This document shows positions 1 to 5,302 of a stretch of 10,972 nucleotides of DNA, one piece after another. This DNA is from Parcubacteria group bacterium (lineage in GTDB: Bacteria > Patescibacteriota > Minisyncoccia > UBA6257 > JACRHY01): assembly GCA_016215765.1 (NCBI GenBank), contig JACRHY010000022.1, forward strand, positions 1 to 10,972. Direction: 5' to 3'. A program made the translations under genes and the position numbers. The notes under the pieces are model-generated. The model saw only the letters and a list, made by a program, of their open reading frames with translations. It did no database searches and was not told the DNA's origin. The stretch's first letter is position 1. Every line of letters starts with the position of its first letter.

Positions 1-1518
1 AAACTCTCGCCGGTTCTTCGCTCGCATATGACCGAAAACGAGGACGACATCACGCGTCTTGAAATAAAGCTAGACCGCATGGTGATTTATTTCGCGGGCG
101 CCAACAGCCCCGCGGCGCTCGCCCAGAAACCCATTCGTTTTTTGTTTCTCGATGAAACCGACAAATACCCCCGCTTTTCCGGCCGCGAGGCCGATCCCAT
201 AAAACTCGCGTCCGAGCGGACCCGCACGTTTTGGAACCGAAAAATCGTCAAGTGTTCCACGCCCACGACGCGTGGCGGCTATATTTTCCGGGAGTACGAA
301 AGGACGGACAAGTGCCGGTATTTCATGCCTTGCCCTCACTGCGGGCATTACCAGGCGTTTGTTTTCGCGCAGCTTAGGTGGCCGGAAGAGGAGCGGGACC
401 CCGAAATCATAAAAGACAAAAAGCTAGCCTGGTATGAATGCGCCGGGTGCAAAGGAAAGATCAAGGATGTCGACAAACACAAGATGACGCTTGAAGGCTT
501 GTGGACACCGGAGCGGTGCCGAATCGACTCAAACGGAAAAATAAAAGGCGAAATCCCGCAAACCGCCAAGCGTGGATTCTGGATCAACGCGCTTTATTCG
601 CCCTGGATTTCCTTTTCGGAGATAGCGGCGGAGTTCTTAAGATCGCGCGAATCGATTGAGCTTTTAATGAATTTCGTCAATTCCTGGCTTGCCGAGATCT
701 GGGAGGAGAAAACCGAAGAAACCAAAGAAGACAAGATCCTCGAGAAACAAGGCGACTATCCCGAAGGACTTGTTCCGCATGGGGCGGTTGTTCTGACCGC
801 CGGTGTCGACGTTCAAAAGGATCACTTTTACATCGTGATTCGCGGCTGGGGCGTCGGCGAGGAATCTTGGCTTATCAGGGCGGCACGAGTCGAAGCTTGG
901 GATGACGTCATCGCGGTCCTATTCAAGACCGAATATAAACGCGCAAGCGGCGACCCTTTCAAAGCGCGTTTGTCGTGCATCGATTCGGGATTTCGCACGG
1001 ATGAGGTTTACGAGCTATGCCGCCGCTGGCGTGACGTCGCCAGGGCTATCAAAGGCGAGAATCATCTCTCCGGCGTGCCGTATCGACCGACAAGAATCGA
1101 CCGCAATCCCAAAACGGGGGCGGCGATAGAAGGCGGTCTTTCTTTATGGCGGCTTGACACCTCGCTTTACAAAGACAAGATCACGCGCATGGTGAATTCC
1201 TCGCCCGGCGACCCTTCGCAGTGGCATGTGTTTAAAAATATCTCCGAAGAATACGTGCGGCAGTTTTGCGCCGAACACAAAATTTTAGTCCGGGACAAGA
1301 AATCCGGCAAGACCTGGGAGGAGTGGAAAAAGAAATCGGCCGGGGCCCCGAACCACTACTGGGACGCGGAAGTTTACGCCGCCGCGGCCGCGGATATGCT
1401 TCGCGTTTCGTCTCTCCGGGAAGAAGGACAAAGCATCCCGTACATACCGAAACAGACGGATGACGATTCAAAGCTCGGCGGGTGGGTCGGCAACCGGAAA
1501 GGCTGGATCAATCGGTGA
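1..1518 (+). CDS. Phage terminase large subunit, GpA family (5' end outside window)
   Basis: This is the packaging motor that drives DNA into the prohead and cuts it. The reading frame is open from base 1, so the gene begins upstream. The first in-window Met (base 28) is probably internal, because GpA proteins are usually about 600 residues or more and the Walker A region is missing here. Counting from that Met, I see a Walker B-like FLFLDETD (residues 38-45), a coupling motif CSTPTTRGG (76-84), and a zinc-ribbon-like CPHC (102-105) paired with CAGC (138-141). The C-terminal half has the acidic nuclease pattern: GVDVQ (Asp261), CIDSG (Asp319) and HYWDAE (Asp446). The stop overlaps the GTG of the zinc-ribbon gene. 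No small subunit is visible; it would be expected upstream. The family assignment is firm from motifs and order. Type of packaging end (cos or headful) cannot be read from here. Confidence 0.93.
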   Translation, partial: KLSPVLRSHMTENEDDITRLEIKLDRMVIYFAGANSPAALAQKPIRFLFLDETDKYPRFSGREADPIKLASERTRTFWNRKIVKCSTPTTRGGYIFREYERTDKCRYFMPCPHCGHYQAFVFAQLRWPEEERDPEIIKDKKLAWYECAGCKGKIKDVDKHKMTLEGLWTPERCRIDSNGKIKGEIPQTAKRGFWINALYSPWISFSEIAAEFLRSRESIELLMNFVNSWLAEIWEEKTEETKEDKILEKQGDYPEGLVPHGAVVLTAGVDVQKDHFYIVIRGWGVGEESWLIRAARVEAWDDVIAVLFKTEYKRASGDPFKARLSCIDSGFRTDEVYELCRRWRDVARAIKGENHLSGVPYRPTRIDRNPKTGAAIEGGLSLWRLDTSLYKDKITRMVNSSPGDPSQWHVFKNISEEYVRQFCAEHKILVRDKKSGKTWEEWKKKSAGAPNHYWDAEVYAAAAADMLRVSSLREEGQSIPYIPKQTDDDSKLGGWVGNRKGWINR

Positions 1519-1763
1519 GCCCTTGGTCGGACAGAAAACACGGATGGCTCGCCGATTACAGAACGAAAAAAGAAGCAAGGTTGCCGGAGTCGCCCGGGAC
1601 CCCGAATGAACAAGAAAATAGGTACGCGGTTTTTTACGTTCCCGTCCGCTGTCCCAAGAAAAGATGCCGCTCACGGGACGTCAAGTGCTACGCCTCGAAT
1701 CCGCCCGTGCGGTATCACTTTTGCAGAAAATGCGGACTTCGTTTCAAATCCATCGAAAAGTAG
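1515..1763 (+). CDS. Small zinc-ribbon protein coupled to terminase
   Basis: An 82-residue protein with a polar N-terminal half and a C-terminal zinc ribbon: Cys46 and Cys51 (CPKKRC), Cys58, then RYHFCRKCGLRF with Cys70 and Cys73. The RYHxCxxCxxxF end recalls the Ogr/Delta activators of P2-like phages and the NrdR-type ribbon, but the first knuckle is spaced differently (C-x4-C), so I do not assign either family. I chose the GTG at 1515 because it overlaps the terminase stop (GTGA) and has GGAAAGG about 12 bases upstream. An in-frame GTG at 1482 has no ribosome binding site. Binding zinc, and through it DNA or RNA, is an inference. A probable terminator follows three bases after the stop. Confidence 0.68.
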   Translation: MSPWSDRKHGWLADYRTKKEARLPESPGTPNEQENRYAVFYVPVRCPKKRCRSRDVKCYASNPPVRYHFCRKCGLRFKSIEK

Positions 1764-1765
1764 CG

Positions 1766-1797
1766 TCTTGCCTTCTTAACGGGCGAGATTTTATTTT
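1766..1797 (+). terminator. Probable rho-independent terminator after the terminase/zinc-ribbon genes
   Basis: TCTTGCC (1766-1772) pairs with GGCGAGA (1782-1788), giving seven pairs including one T-G wobble around a 9-base loop. TTTTATTTT follows at once (1789-1797). The stem is short and the loop rather large, so this is a moderate terminator at best. Its position between the terminase pair and the small-gene cassette makes biological sense. Confidence 0.5.
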
Positions 1798-1850
1798 CTC
1801 CGAAATGACTTGATAACTACAACCGTTATGGCACCCTCCCCTCGAAAACA

Positions 1851-1861
1851 AAAAAGGAGGT
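1851..1861 (+). promoter_or_regulatory. Strong ribosome binding site for the gene at 1870
   Basis: AAAAAGGAGGT with an 8-base spacer to ATG. It decides the start at 1870 rather than the in-frame TTG at 1810. The same A-rich extended form recurs before the scaffold (5991), decoration (6478) and capsid (6923) genes. Confidence 0.85.
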
Positions 1862-1869
1862 ATTCAAAA

Positions 1870-2076
1870 ATGTACAAATTGATCGTGAGCGTCAAAAAAT
1901 CGGACGGATCGCTGGCGACCTTCGGTGTCGTCTGCGGACGCGAGACCGACCGGGAAAACGTCGTGGAGAATCTCAAGGAAGATTACCGGGACGTGAAGGT
2001 GGAGTTCTTCGGCGAATGTTTCGAGCATGACTATTCGTATGACGAGGTCATGAACGAATACAAAATCGCGGGTTAA
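1870..2076 (+). CDS. Small acidic hypothetical protein, first gene of the cassette
   Basis: A 68-residue soluble protein beginning MYKLIVSVKKSDG and ending DEVMNEYKIAG. It is acidic in its second half (ENLKEDY, ECFEHDYSYDE). It has no membrane segment and two cysteines without a metal-site pattern. The ATG at 1870 is chosen because a textbook AAGGAGGT (1854-1861) lies 8 bases before it; an upstream in-frame TTG (1810) would place that ribosome binding site inside the gene. The alternating hydrophobic start (KLIVSVKKSDGSLATFGVVCG) suggests a beta hairpin. I do not recognise the family. It follows the probable terminator at 1766-1797 and lies 18 bases before the SpoVG-like gene, so the two are likely co-transcribed. 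Confidence 0.75.
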   Translation: MYKLIVSVKKSDGSLATFGVVCGRETDRENVVENLKEDYRDVKVEFFGECFEHDYSYDEVMNEYKIAG

Positions 2077-2094
2077 AACCATAGGAGCTTGGCC

Positions 2095-2379
2095 ATGACA
2101 AAACAAAATAATACGCAGGTTCCGGATATCGAGGTGGTCGATATCCGTAAGATCACGGGCGACGGAAACTTAAAGGCTTTCGCCGATTTAAAAATCGGCG
2201 GCTCTGTCATCGTGAAGGGCTTCAACGTCCTTAAGGGAAAGCAGGGCGTTTTCGTGGCGATGCCGCGCAAGGCGTCAAAGGACGGCCGGTGGTTCGATAT
2301 CTTGACGCCGGTGAACGATGAAGTGAAAAACAAAATCGAGACAAAAATCCTCGAGGCCTACGACCAGGAAGGGGCATAA
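2095..2379 (+). CDS. SpoVG-family nucleic-acid-binding regulator
   Basis: A 94-residue protein matching the SpoVG family along its length. It has an N-terminal beta strand region (IEVVDIRKITGDGNLKAFAD), then the hallmark core VIVKGFNVLKGKQGVFVAMP near residues 38-57, then RKASKDGRWFDILTPVN and a C-terminal helix. The GxFVAMP and DI..P.N elements are the family signature. Cellular SpoVG proteins from Bacillus, Listeria, Staphylococcus and Borrelia bind DNA and/or RNA and modulate gene expression, and the core protein is about this length. A role as a phage regulator is inferred. The ATG at 2095 has AGGAG 7 bases upstream; the TTG at 2089 is too close to that site. The gene carries two perfect inverted repeats (2123-2147 and 2181-2200). 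It is followed closely by a 48-residue reading frame. Confidence 0.88.
   Translation: MTKQNNTQVPDIEVVDIRKITGDGNLKAFADLKIGGSVIVKGFNVLKGKQGVFVAMPRKASKDGRWFDILTPVNDEVKNKIETKILEAYDQEGA
2123..2147. repeat. Perfect 10-bp inverted repeat inside the start of the SpoVG-like gene
   Basis: CGGATATCGA (2123-2132) and TCGATATCCG (2138-2147) are exact reverse complements separated by GGTGG. Each arm contains the palindrome GATATC. In RNA it would form a stable 10-bp hairpin starting 28 bases after the A of the start codon. In DNA it is operator-like. The repeated peptide DIxVVDI could produce part of the symmetry by chance. Confidence 0.7.
2181..2200. repeat. Perfect 8-bp hairpin with TAAA loop in the SpoVG-like gene
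   Basis: CGCCGATT (2181-2188) and AATCGGCG (2193-2200) are exact reverse complements around TAAA. No T-tract follows, so it is not a terminator. It is the second hairpin within 80 bases of the same reading frame. Confidence 0.6.
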
Positions 2380-2382
2380 ACC

Positions 2383-2529
2383 ATGGAGCTTAAGTGGCGC
2401 GTGGTTTGTGTAGTTGCAATCGGGCAGACGTGTGAAAGAGATATCGACGACTTGGCGGACCTGACAAAAGTAATCGACACGCTTCCGGCCTTGCCGATAT
2501 CCGTTCACATTTTTGCCGTCGGCGTATAG
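2383..2529 (+). CDS. 48-residue hypothetical microprotein
   Basis: A short reading frame, MELKWRVVCVVAIGQTCERD followed by an acidic stretch and ending SVHIFAVGV. It has a hydrophobic start (VVCVVAI) and two cysteines, but no clear signal peptide or complete membrane span. It starts 3 bases after the SpoVG-like stop, with AGGAAGGGG (2366-2374) 8 bases upstream. Its TAG is immediately followed by the ATG of the next gene. That exact fit between neighbours and the ribosome binding site support it as a real gene. The family is unknown. It could instead be a leader whose translation couples the next gene, which has no binding site of its own. Confidence 0.5.
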   Translation: MELKWRVVCVVAIGQTCERDIDDLADLTKVIDTLPALPISVHIFAVGV

Positions 2530-2880
2530 ATGAAATACTTCAGCCCGAATCACGACGTCGTGATAAACGCGTCCGGCGGCTACGCCGTGTTGGAGCGCTT
2601 GGGGTTCAAACCGGAAACACAAACAAAGGAGGGTAACGTGGCGAAAAAGAAGAAAGCGCTTGAGAAAAAAGCGCCCGCCGTGAAAAGTGCGAAAGCTGAA
2701 ACCGCGGGTTTGAGCCGTAACGAGCTCATGGAAGAAGTAAAGTCGCGCGGGATAAAAAATTTCCGCGTGATGAATAAAGCCGAACTCGCCGAAATCGTCG
2801 GCGGGGCAAAACCGGAGCGCATCGAAGCGATTCAAAAAGAGGCGGTTGCGCGCTGGAAGTCCGGCTGGACGAAGAAATAA
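2530..2880 (+). CDS. Lysine-rich protein with Rho-N/SAP-like domain, possible dual start
   Basis: A 116-residue product. Residues 1-36 (MKYFSPNHDVVINASGGYAV...) look like a small beta module. A Lys/Ala-rich linker follows (KKKKALEKKAPAVK), then LSRNELMEEVKSRGIKNFRV and MNKAELAEIV. This helix-extended-loop-helix pattern resembles Rho termination factor N-terminal and SAP domains, which bind nucleic acid. The tail is basic (ARWKSGWTKK). The ATG at 2530 directly follows the preceding TAG and has no visible ribosome binding site. An in-frame GTG at 2638 has AAAGGAGGG 4 bases before it and would give an 80-residue form containing only the linker and the Rho-N/SAP-like part. Either start, or both, may be used. 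Nucleic-acid binding is inferred from the motif. Confidence 0.7.
   Translation: MKYFSPNHDVVINASGGYAVLERLGFKPETQTKEGNVAKKKKALEKKAPAVKSAKAETAGLSRNELMEEVKSRGIKNFRVMNKAELAEIVGGAKPERIEAIQKEAVARWKSGWTKK
2625..2640 (+). promoter_or_regulatory. Internal ribosome binding site and GTG start
   Basis: AAAGGAGGG (2625-2633), then TAAC and GTG (2638-2640), in frame with the reading frame that opens at 2530. It is the best translation signal in the gene and would start an 80-residue form. Confidence 0.6.
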
Positions 2881-2959
2881 GCGGAGTGGCCGGGAGCCCT
2901 AAAGGCTTCCGGTTAACGCTACGGCTCGGTCACAAGTCCGGGCGAGAAAGGGGATCCAT
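2881..2959. other. Structured intercistronic gap with two hairpins
   Basis: The 79-base gap holds two adjacent hairpins. CCGGGAGCC (2890-2898) pairs with GGCTTCCGG (2904-2912) around CTAAA, nine pairs with one wobble. GCTCGG (2924-2929) pairs with CCGGGC (2938-2943), six pairs with one wobble. No T-tract follows either, so they are not terminators. A processing or stability element, a small RNA segment, or no function are all possible. Confidence 0.45.
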
Positions 2960-3094
2960 ATGAAACTCGTATATTCCAAAGAAGAAACGACGCCCGCCAT
3001 GCGCGTGGCGCTGGGGTTAAACCAAGCGCTTCGCGACCGTTTGGCGGTCGCCAAGAGAAATTTAAGAAGACTCCGGAAGGAGGATGCCAAATGA
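2960..3094 (+). CDS. 44-residue basic microprotein
   Basis: The product begins MKLVYSKEETTPAMRVALGL and ends in a strongly basic amphipathic helix (RDRLAVAKRNLRRLRKEDAK). It starts 5 bases after AAAGGGGAT, and its TGA overlaps the next ATG (ATGA at 3091-3094), which is typical coupling in this window. There is no membrane segment or cysteine. The C-terminal helix could bind nucleic acid or a partner protein, but this is only inferred from charge. The family is not recognised. The overlap and ribosome binding site make it likely to be translated. Confidence 0.6.
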   Translation: MKLVYSKEETTPAMRVALGLNQALRDRLAVAKRNLRRLRKEDAK

Positions 3095-3360
3095 ACGATT
3101 ACACGATTCGAGTCGAATTAAAAAACGGCCGGTCCCGTCAAACCACTTATCAGCGGTTGCTTAATGTCCTGGGTTTGCGGGACGCGGATTATTTGGGCGA
3201 ACCCTTGGCCGACGGAACGATTGCCCAAGTGCGGCATGTGGTGGTGATCCTGAAGGGCGGTTTCGAGCAGATTGCGAAGGTCACCGTTTTTGATATGAAC
3301 CGAAAAGAAGTGTTTTCATACGGGCGTTTGCACGAGCTCGAGGAGGGAAAAGGGAACTAA
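3091..3360 (+). CDS. 89-residue hypothetical protein, last gene of the cassette
   Basis: A soluble protein with mostly alternating hydrophobic/polar stretches (YTIRVELKNG, VRHVVVILKGG, AKVTVFDMNRK), suggesting a beta-rich fold, and an acidic tail (LHELEEGKGN). It has no cysteine, membrane span or known motif. The ATG is preceded by GGAAGGAGG with a 7-base spacer and overlaps the stop of the 44-residue gene. Downstream lie a dyad and a strong terminator rather than another coupled gene, so this gene ends the cassette. I do not recognise the family and give no function. Confidence 0.78.
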   Translation: MNDYTIRVELKNGRSRQTTYQRLLNVLGLRDADYLGEPLADGTIAQVRHVVVILKGGFEQIAKVTVFDMNRKEVFSYGRLHELEEGKGN

Positions 3361-3373
3361 ATTTGAGAGGGAA

Positions 3374-3392
3374 TTTACTACGTTGTAGTAAA
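3374..3392. repeat. Perfect 8-bp dyad (operator-like) between cassette and gpW-like gene
   Basis: TTTACTAC (3374-3381) and GTAGTAAA (3385-3392) are exact reverse complements around GTT. A weak promoter-like pair, TTGAGA (3363-3368) and TAGTAA (3386-3391) at 17-base spacing, overlaps it; the -10 matches consensus at only three positions. The dyad could be an operator or an RNA hairpin. No T-tract follows. Confidence 0.5.
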
Positions 3393-3428
3393 GACCCCCT
3401 TTTCAAATAAGTTTTTGGGTGTAAGTTT

Positions 3429-3457
3429 AAAGACAGTCTATCGGCTGTCTTTTTTTT
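3429..3457 (+). terminator. Strong rho-independent terminator
   Basis: AAAGACAGTC (3429-3438) pairs with GGCTGTCTTT (3443-3452) around TATC, ten pairs with one wobble, and runs into eight T residues (3450-3457). It closes the small-gene cassette 22 bases before the gpW-like gene. Late transcription from upstream would need antitermination or read-through, or the head genes must have their own promoter. Confidence 0.85.
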
Positions 3458-3479
3458 ATGCTTGGAAATTGGGTGAGAG

Positions 3480-3695
3480 ATGTCCGTTTCAAAACAGGAA
3501 CTTCTCGATAAGGTCGAAGCCGCGATAGACGCGCGGCTTTCCGGCGGCGCCGTTCAGTCCTATTCCATCGGAGGCCGGAATCTTCAGTACGTTACGCTCG
3601 AAGACCTTAAAAGATTGCGCGCCGAACTTAAACGCGAAATCGCCTCCGCGCAGGGCGGCGGGCGAACCTATGCCAAATTCACGGATCCGACATGA
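3480..3695 (+). CDS. gpW-like head-tail joining protein
   Basis: A 71-residue protein with the gpW layout: an N-terminal helix (SKQELLDKVEAAIDARLSGG), a beta hairpin (AVQSYSIGGRNLQYVTL), then a second helix (EDLKRLRAELKREIASAQ) and a short tail. Lambda gpW is 68 residues and has the same helix-hairpin-helix order and the phrase G.RVEF followed by DLK. The protein sits at the portal and helps close the filled head for tail attachment. Its stop overlaps the portal ATG (ATGA), and the gpW-before-portal order is that of lambda. The ribosome binding site (GGGTGAGAG directly before ATG) is weak. Identification rests on length, pattern and position. Confidence 0.8.
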   Translation: MSVSKQELLDKVEAAIDARLSGGAVQSYSIGGRNLQYVTLEDLKRLRAELKREIASAQGGGRTYAKFTDPT

Positions 3696-5302
3696 CAAAG
3701 AAAAATGAATCATTCGGCGAACGCTTAAGTCGGGGTATCGACAACCTCGTCGGTATTTTTTCGCCCGGCGCCGCTTACCGAAGAAAGGCCTTCCGCAGGG
3801 CTCAGGGCCTGCTCGGGTCTTATCGAGGCGCCGACAAAACAAGGCTTCGGGGCAACTGGTGGCCGGGGTCGGGATCCGCCGATGAGGATTTGCTTCCGGA
3901 TCTGGCGACGTTGCGTGAAAGAAGCCGCGACTTAAACCGAAACGACGCGCACGCCGTGGGCATTACGACAACCGTCACGTCGAACACCGTCGGCACCGGC
4001 ATTAAACCGCAGTCGAGGGTTAAAACGAAAAACCTCGGCATCTCGGACGAAGCGGCGGGAGAGTTTCAGCAAATCGCAGAGGACAACTGGGAGAAGTGGT
4101 GCCCCTTTGCCGACGCCGGAAACCGCATGGATTTTTACGAGATTCAAAACTTGGTTGACCGCCAAATCCTCGAAAACGGAGAAATCATTCTTTTGCCTCT
4201 CATGCTCCCAGACAAATCCCGGCCTTTTTCTTTGGCGCTCGACATCATTGAAGCCGACAGGCTTCAGACGCCTCCCGACAAAAAAGGCGACAAGAGTGTG
4301 CGTTACGGCGTCGAGATCGGAGAGCGTGGGGAGCCCGTCGCTTACTACATCCGGGAAACGCACCCGGGGGATCTCACGCTTGCGGTGAATAGAGGCCAGA
4401 TAAAATTCATGCGGATCCCCGCGATGAACGAAACAGGCCGAAAAAACGTTTTTCATCTTTACTGGGTGAATCGGCCGGGGCAGACACGGGGGGTTCCTTT
4501 TTTCGCGCCGGTCATGAATTATTTCAAAGACTTGGCCGATTACATGGAGGCCGAGCTTGTCGCGGCGCGAGTCGCGGCCTGCTTTGCGATATTCGTGAGA
4601 AAAGAGGACAGCTACGCCGCGGCCGTCGGGGGCACTTCCGAAACAAACTCAAAGGGTCAGCGGATCCAGGAGCTTGAACCGGGCATGATCGATTATCTCT
4701 CGCCCGGCGAGGATATTTCGGCTTTTAATCCCAATAGACCCGGAGGCCAGTTCGAGCCCTTTGTGGATCGAATCCTAAGGGCGATTTCAACGGGTCTTAA
4801 TCTTCCCTATGAAATCGTCGCCAAGGATTTCTCAAAAACGAATTATTCAAGCGCCCGGGCGGCTCTTCTTGAAGCCAGGCGTTACTTCATGGTGCGGCAG
4901 TCCTGGCTTGCGCGCAAACTCTGTCAGCCGGTTTGGGACATGGTTCAAGAAGAGGCTTTCTTAAAGAATCAATTGCCCGCCAAGTCCTTTTACGAAAAAA
5001 AGAGCGATTGGTGCCGCGTTCGTTGGATCGCGCCAGGCTGGCAGTGGGTGGACCCGGTGAAGGAAGCGAAGTCTTCCCAGATGGCGATTGATATCGGCAT
5101 CTCCACGATGGCCGACGAGGCGGCTTCTCAAGGAAAAGACTGGGAGGAAGTGCTGGAACAGCGCGCCCGCGAAGCGACGAAGGTGAAAGACCTCGAGGAA
5201 AAGTACGGCGTCAAAATTCTCGGCGCTTCTTCGGGAGACGGCGGCGCGGGGGCTCAAGGCGATTTGGTCGGCGCCGCAAGCGACACGGGGTACGGCGGAT
5301 GA
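3692..5302 (+). CDS. Phage portal protein, lambda family
   Basis: A 536-residue protein matching lambda gpB-type portals in length and motifs. It forms the ring at one prohead vertex through which DNA enters and to which the joining proteins attach. Visible signatures are a basic N-terminus with YRGAD (44-48), LRERSRDLNRND (74-85), the VGTGI turn (100-104), and later LNLPYEIVAKDFSKTNYSSA followed by LLEARRYF, the family's nYSS.Raall region. The C-terminus is Gly/Ala-rich and probably disordered. The start overlaps the gpW-like stop by 4 bases, and its own stop overlaps the protease ATG by 4 bases, giving translational coupling on both sides. Confidence 0.95.
   Translation: MTKKNESFGERLSRGIDNLVGIFSPGAAYRRKAFRRAQGLLGSYRGADKTRLRGNWWPGSGSADEDLLPDLATLRERSRDLNRNDAHAVGITTTVTSNTVGTGIKPQSRVKTKNLGISDEAAGEFQQIAEDNWEKWCPFADAGNRMDFYEIQNLVDRQILENGEIILLPLMLPDKSRPFSLALDIIEADRLQTPPDKKGDKSVRYGVEIGERGEPVAYYIRETHPGDLTLAVNRGQIKFMRIPAMNETGRKNVFHLYWVNRPGQTRGVPFFAPVMNYFKDLADYMEAELVAARVAACFAIFVRKEDSYAAAVGGTSETNSKGQRIQELEPGMIDYLSPGEDISAFNPNRPGGQFEPFVDRILRAISTGLNLPYEIVAKDFSKTNYSSARAALLEARRYFMVRQSWLARKLCQPVWDMVQEEAFLKNQLPAKSFYEKKSDWCRVRWIAPGWQWVDPVKEAKSSQMAIDIGISTMADEAASQGKDWEEVLEQRAREATKVKDLEEKYGVKILGASSGDGGAGAQGDLVGAASDTGYGG

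Noticed and set aside
1482..1514. GTG start at 1482 for the zinc-ribbon gene
   Set aside because: It has no ribosome binding site and would overlap the terminase by 37 bases; GTG 1515 gives a 4-base overlap with GGAAAGG upstream.
1798..1850. Promoter for the small-gene cassette
   Set aside because: TTGATA at 1810 has no -10 at correct spacing, and GATAAC at 1812-1817 has only TTTTAT as a -35; neither is good enough to annotate.
2275..2835. 186-codon open frame on the minus strand
   Set aside because: It lies antisense to four well-supported plus-strand genes, has no ribosome binding site I can see, and its product shows no family-like pattern.
2881..2959. tRNA-like gene suggested by a T-arm-like CGGTCACAAGTCCG and an anticodon-arm-like hairpin
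   Set aside because: There is no 7-bp acceptor stem and no D-arm, the loop lacks the invariant T before the anticodon, and there is no GTTCRA T-loop.
3932..4456. 174-codon open frame on the minus strand within the portal gene
   Set aside because: It is the complement of a firmly identified portal sequence, and its composition follows that gene's codon bias.
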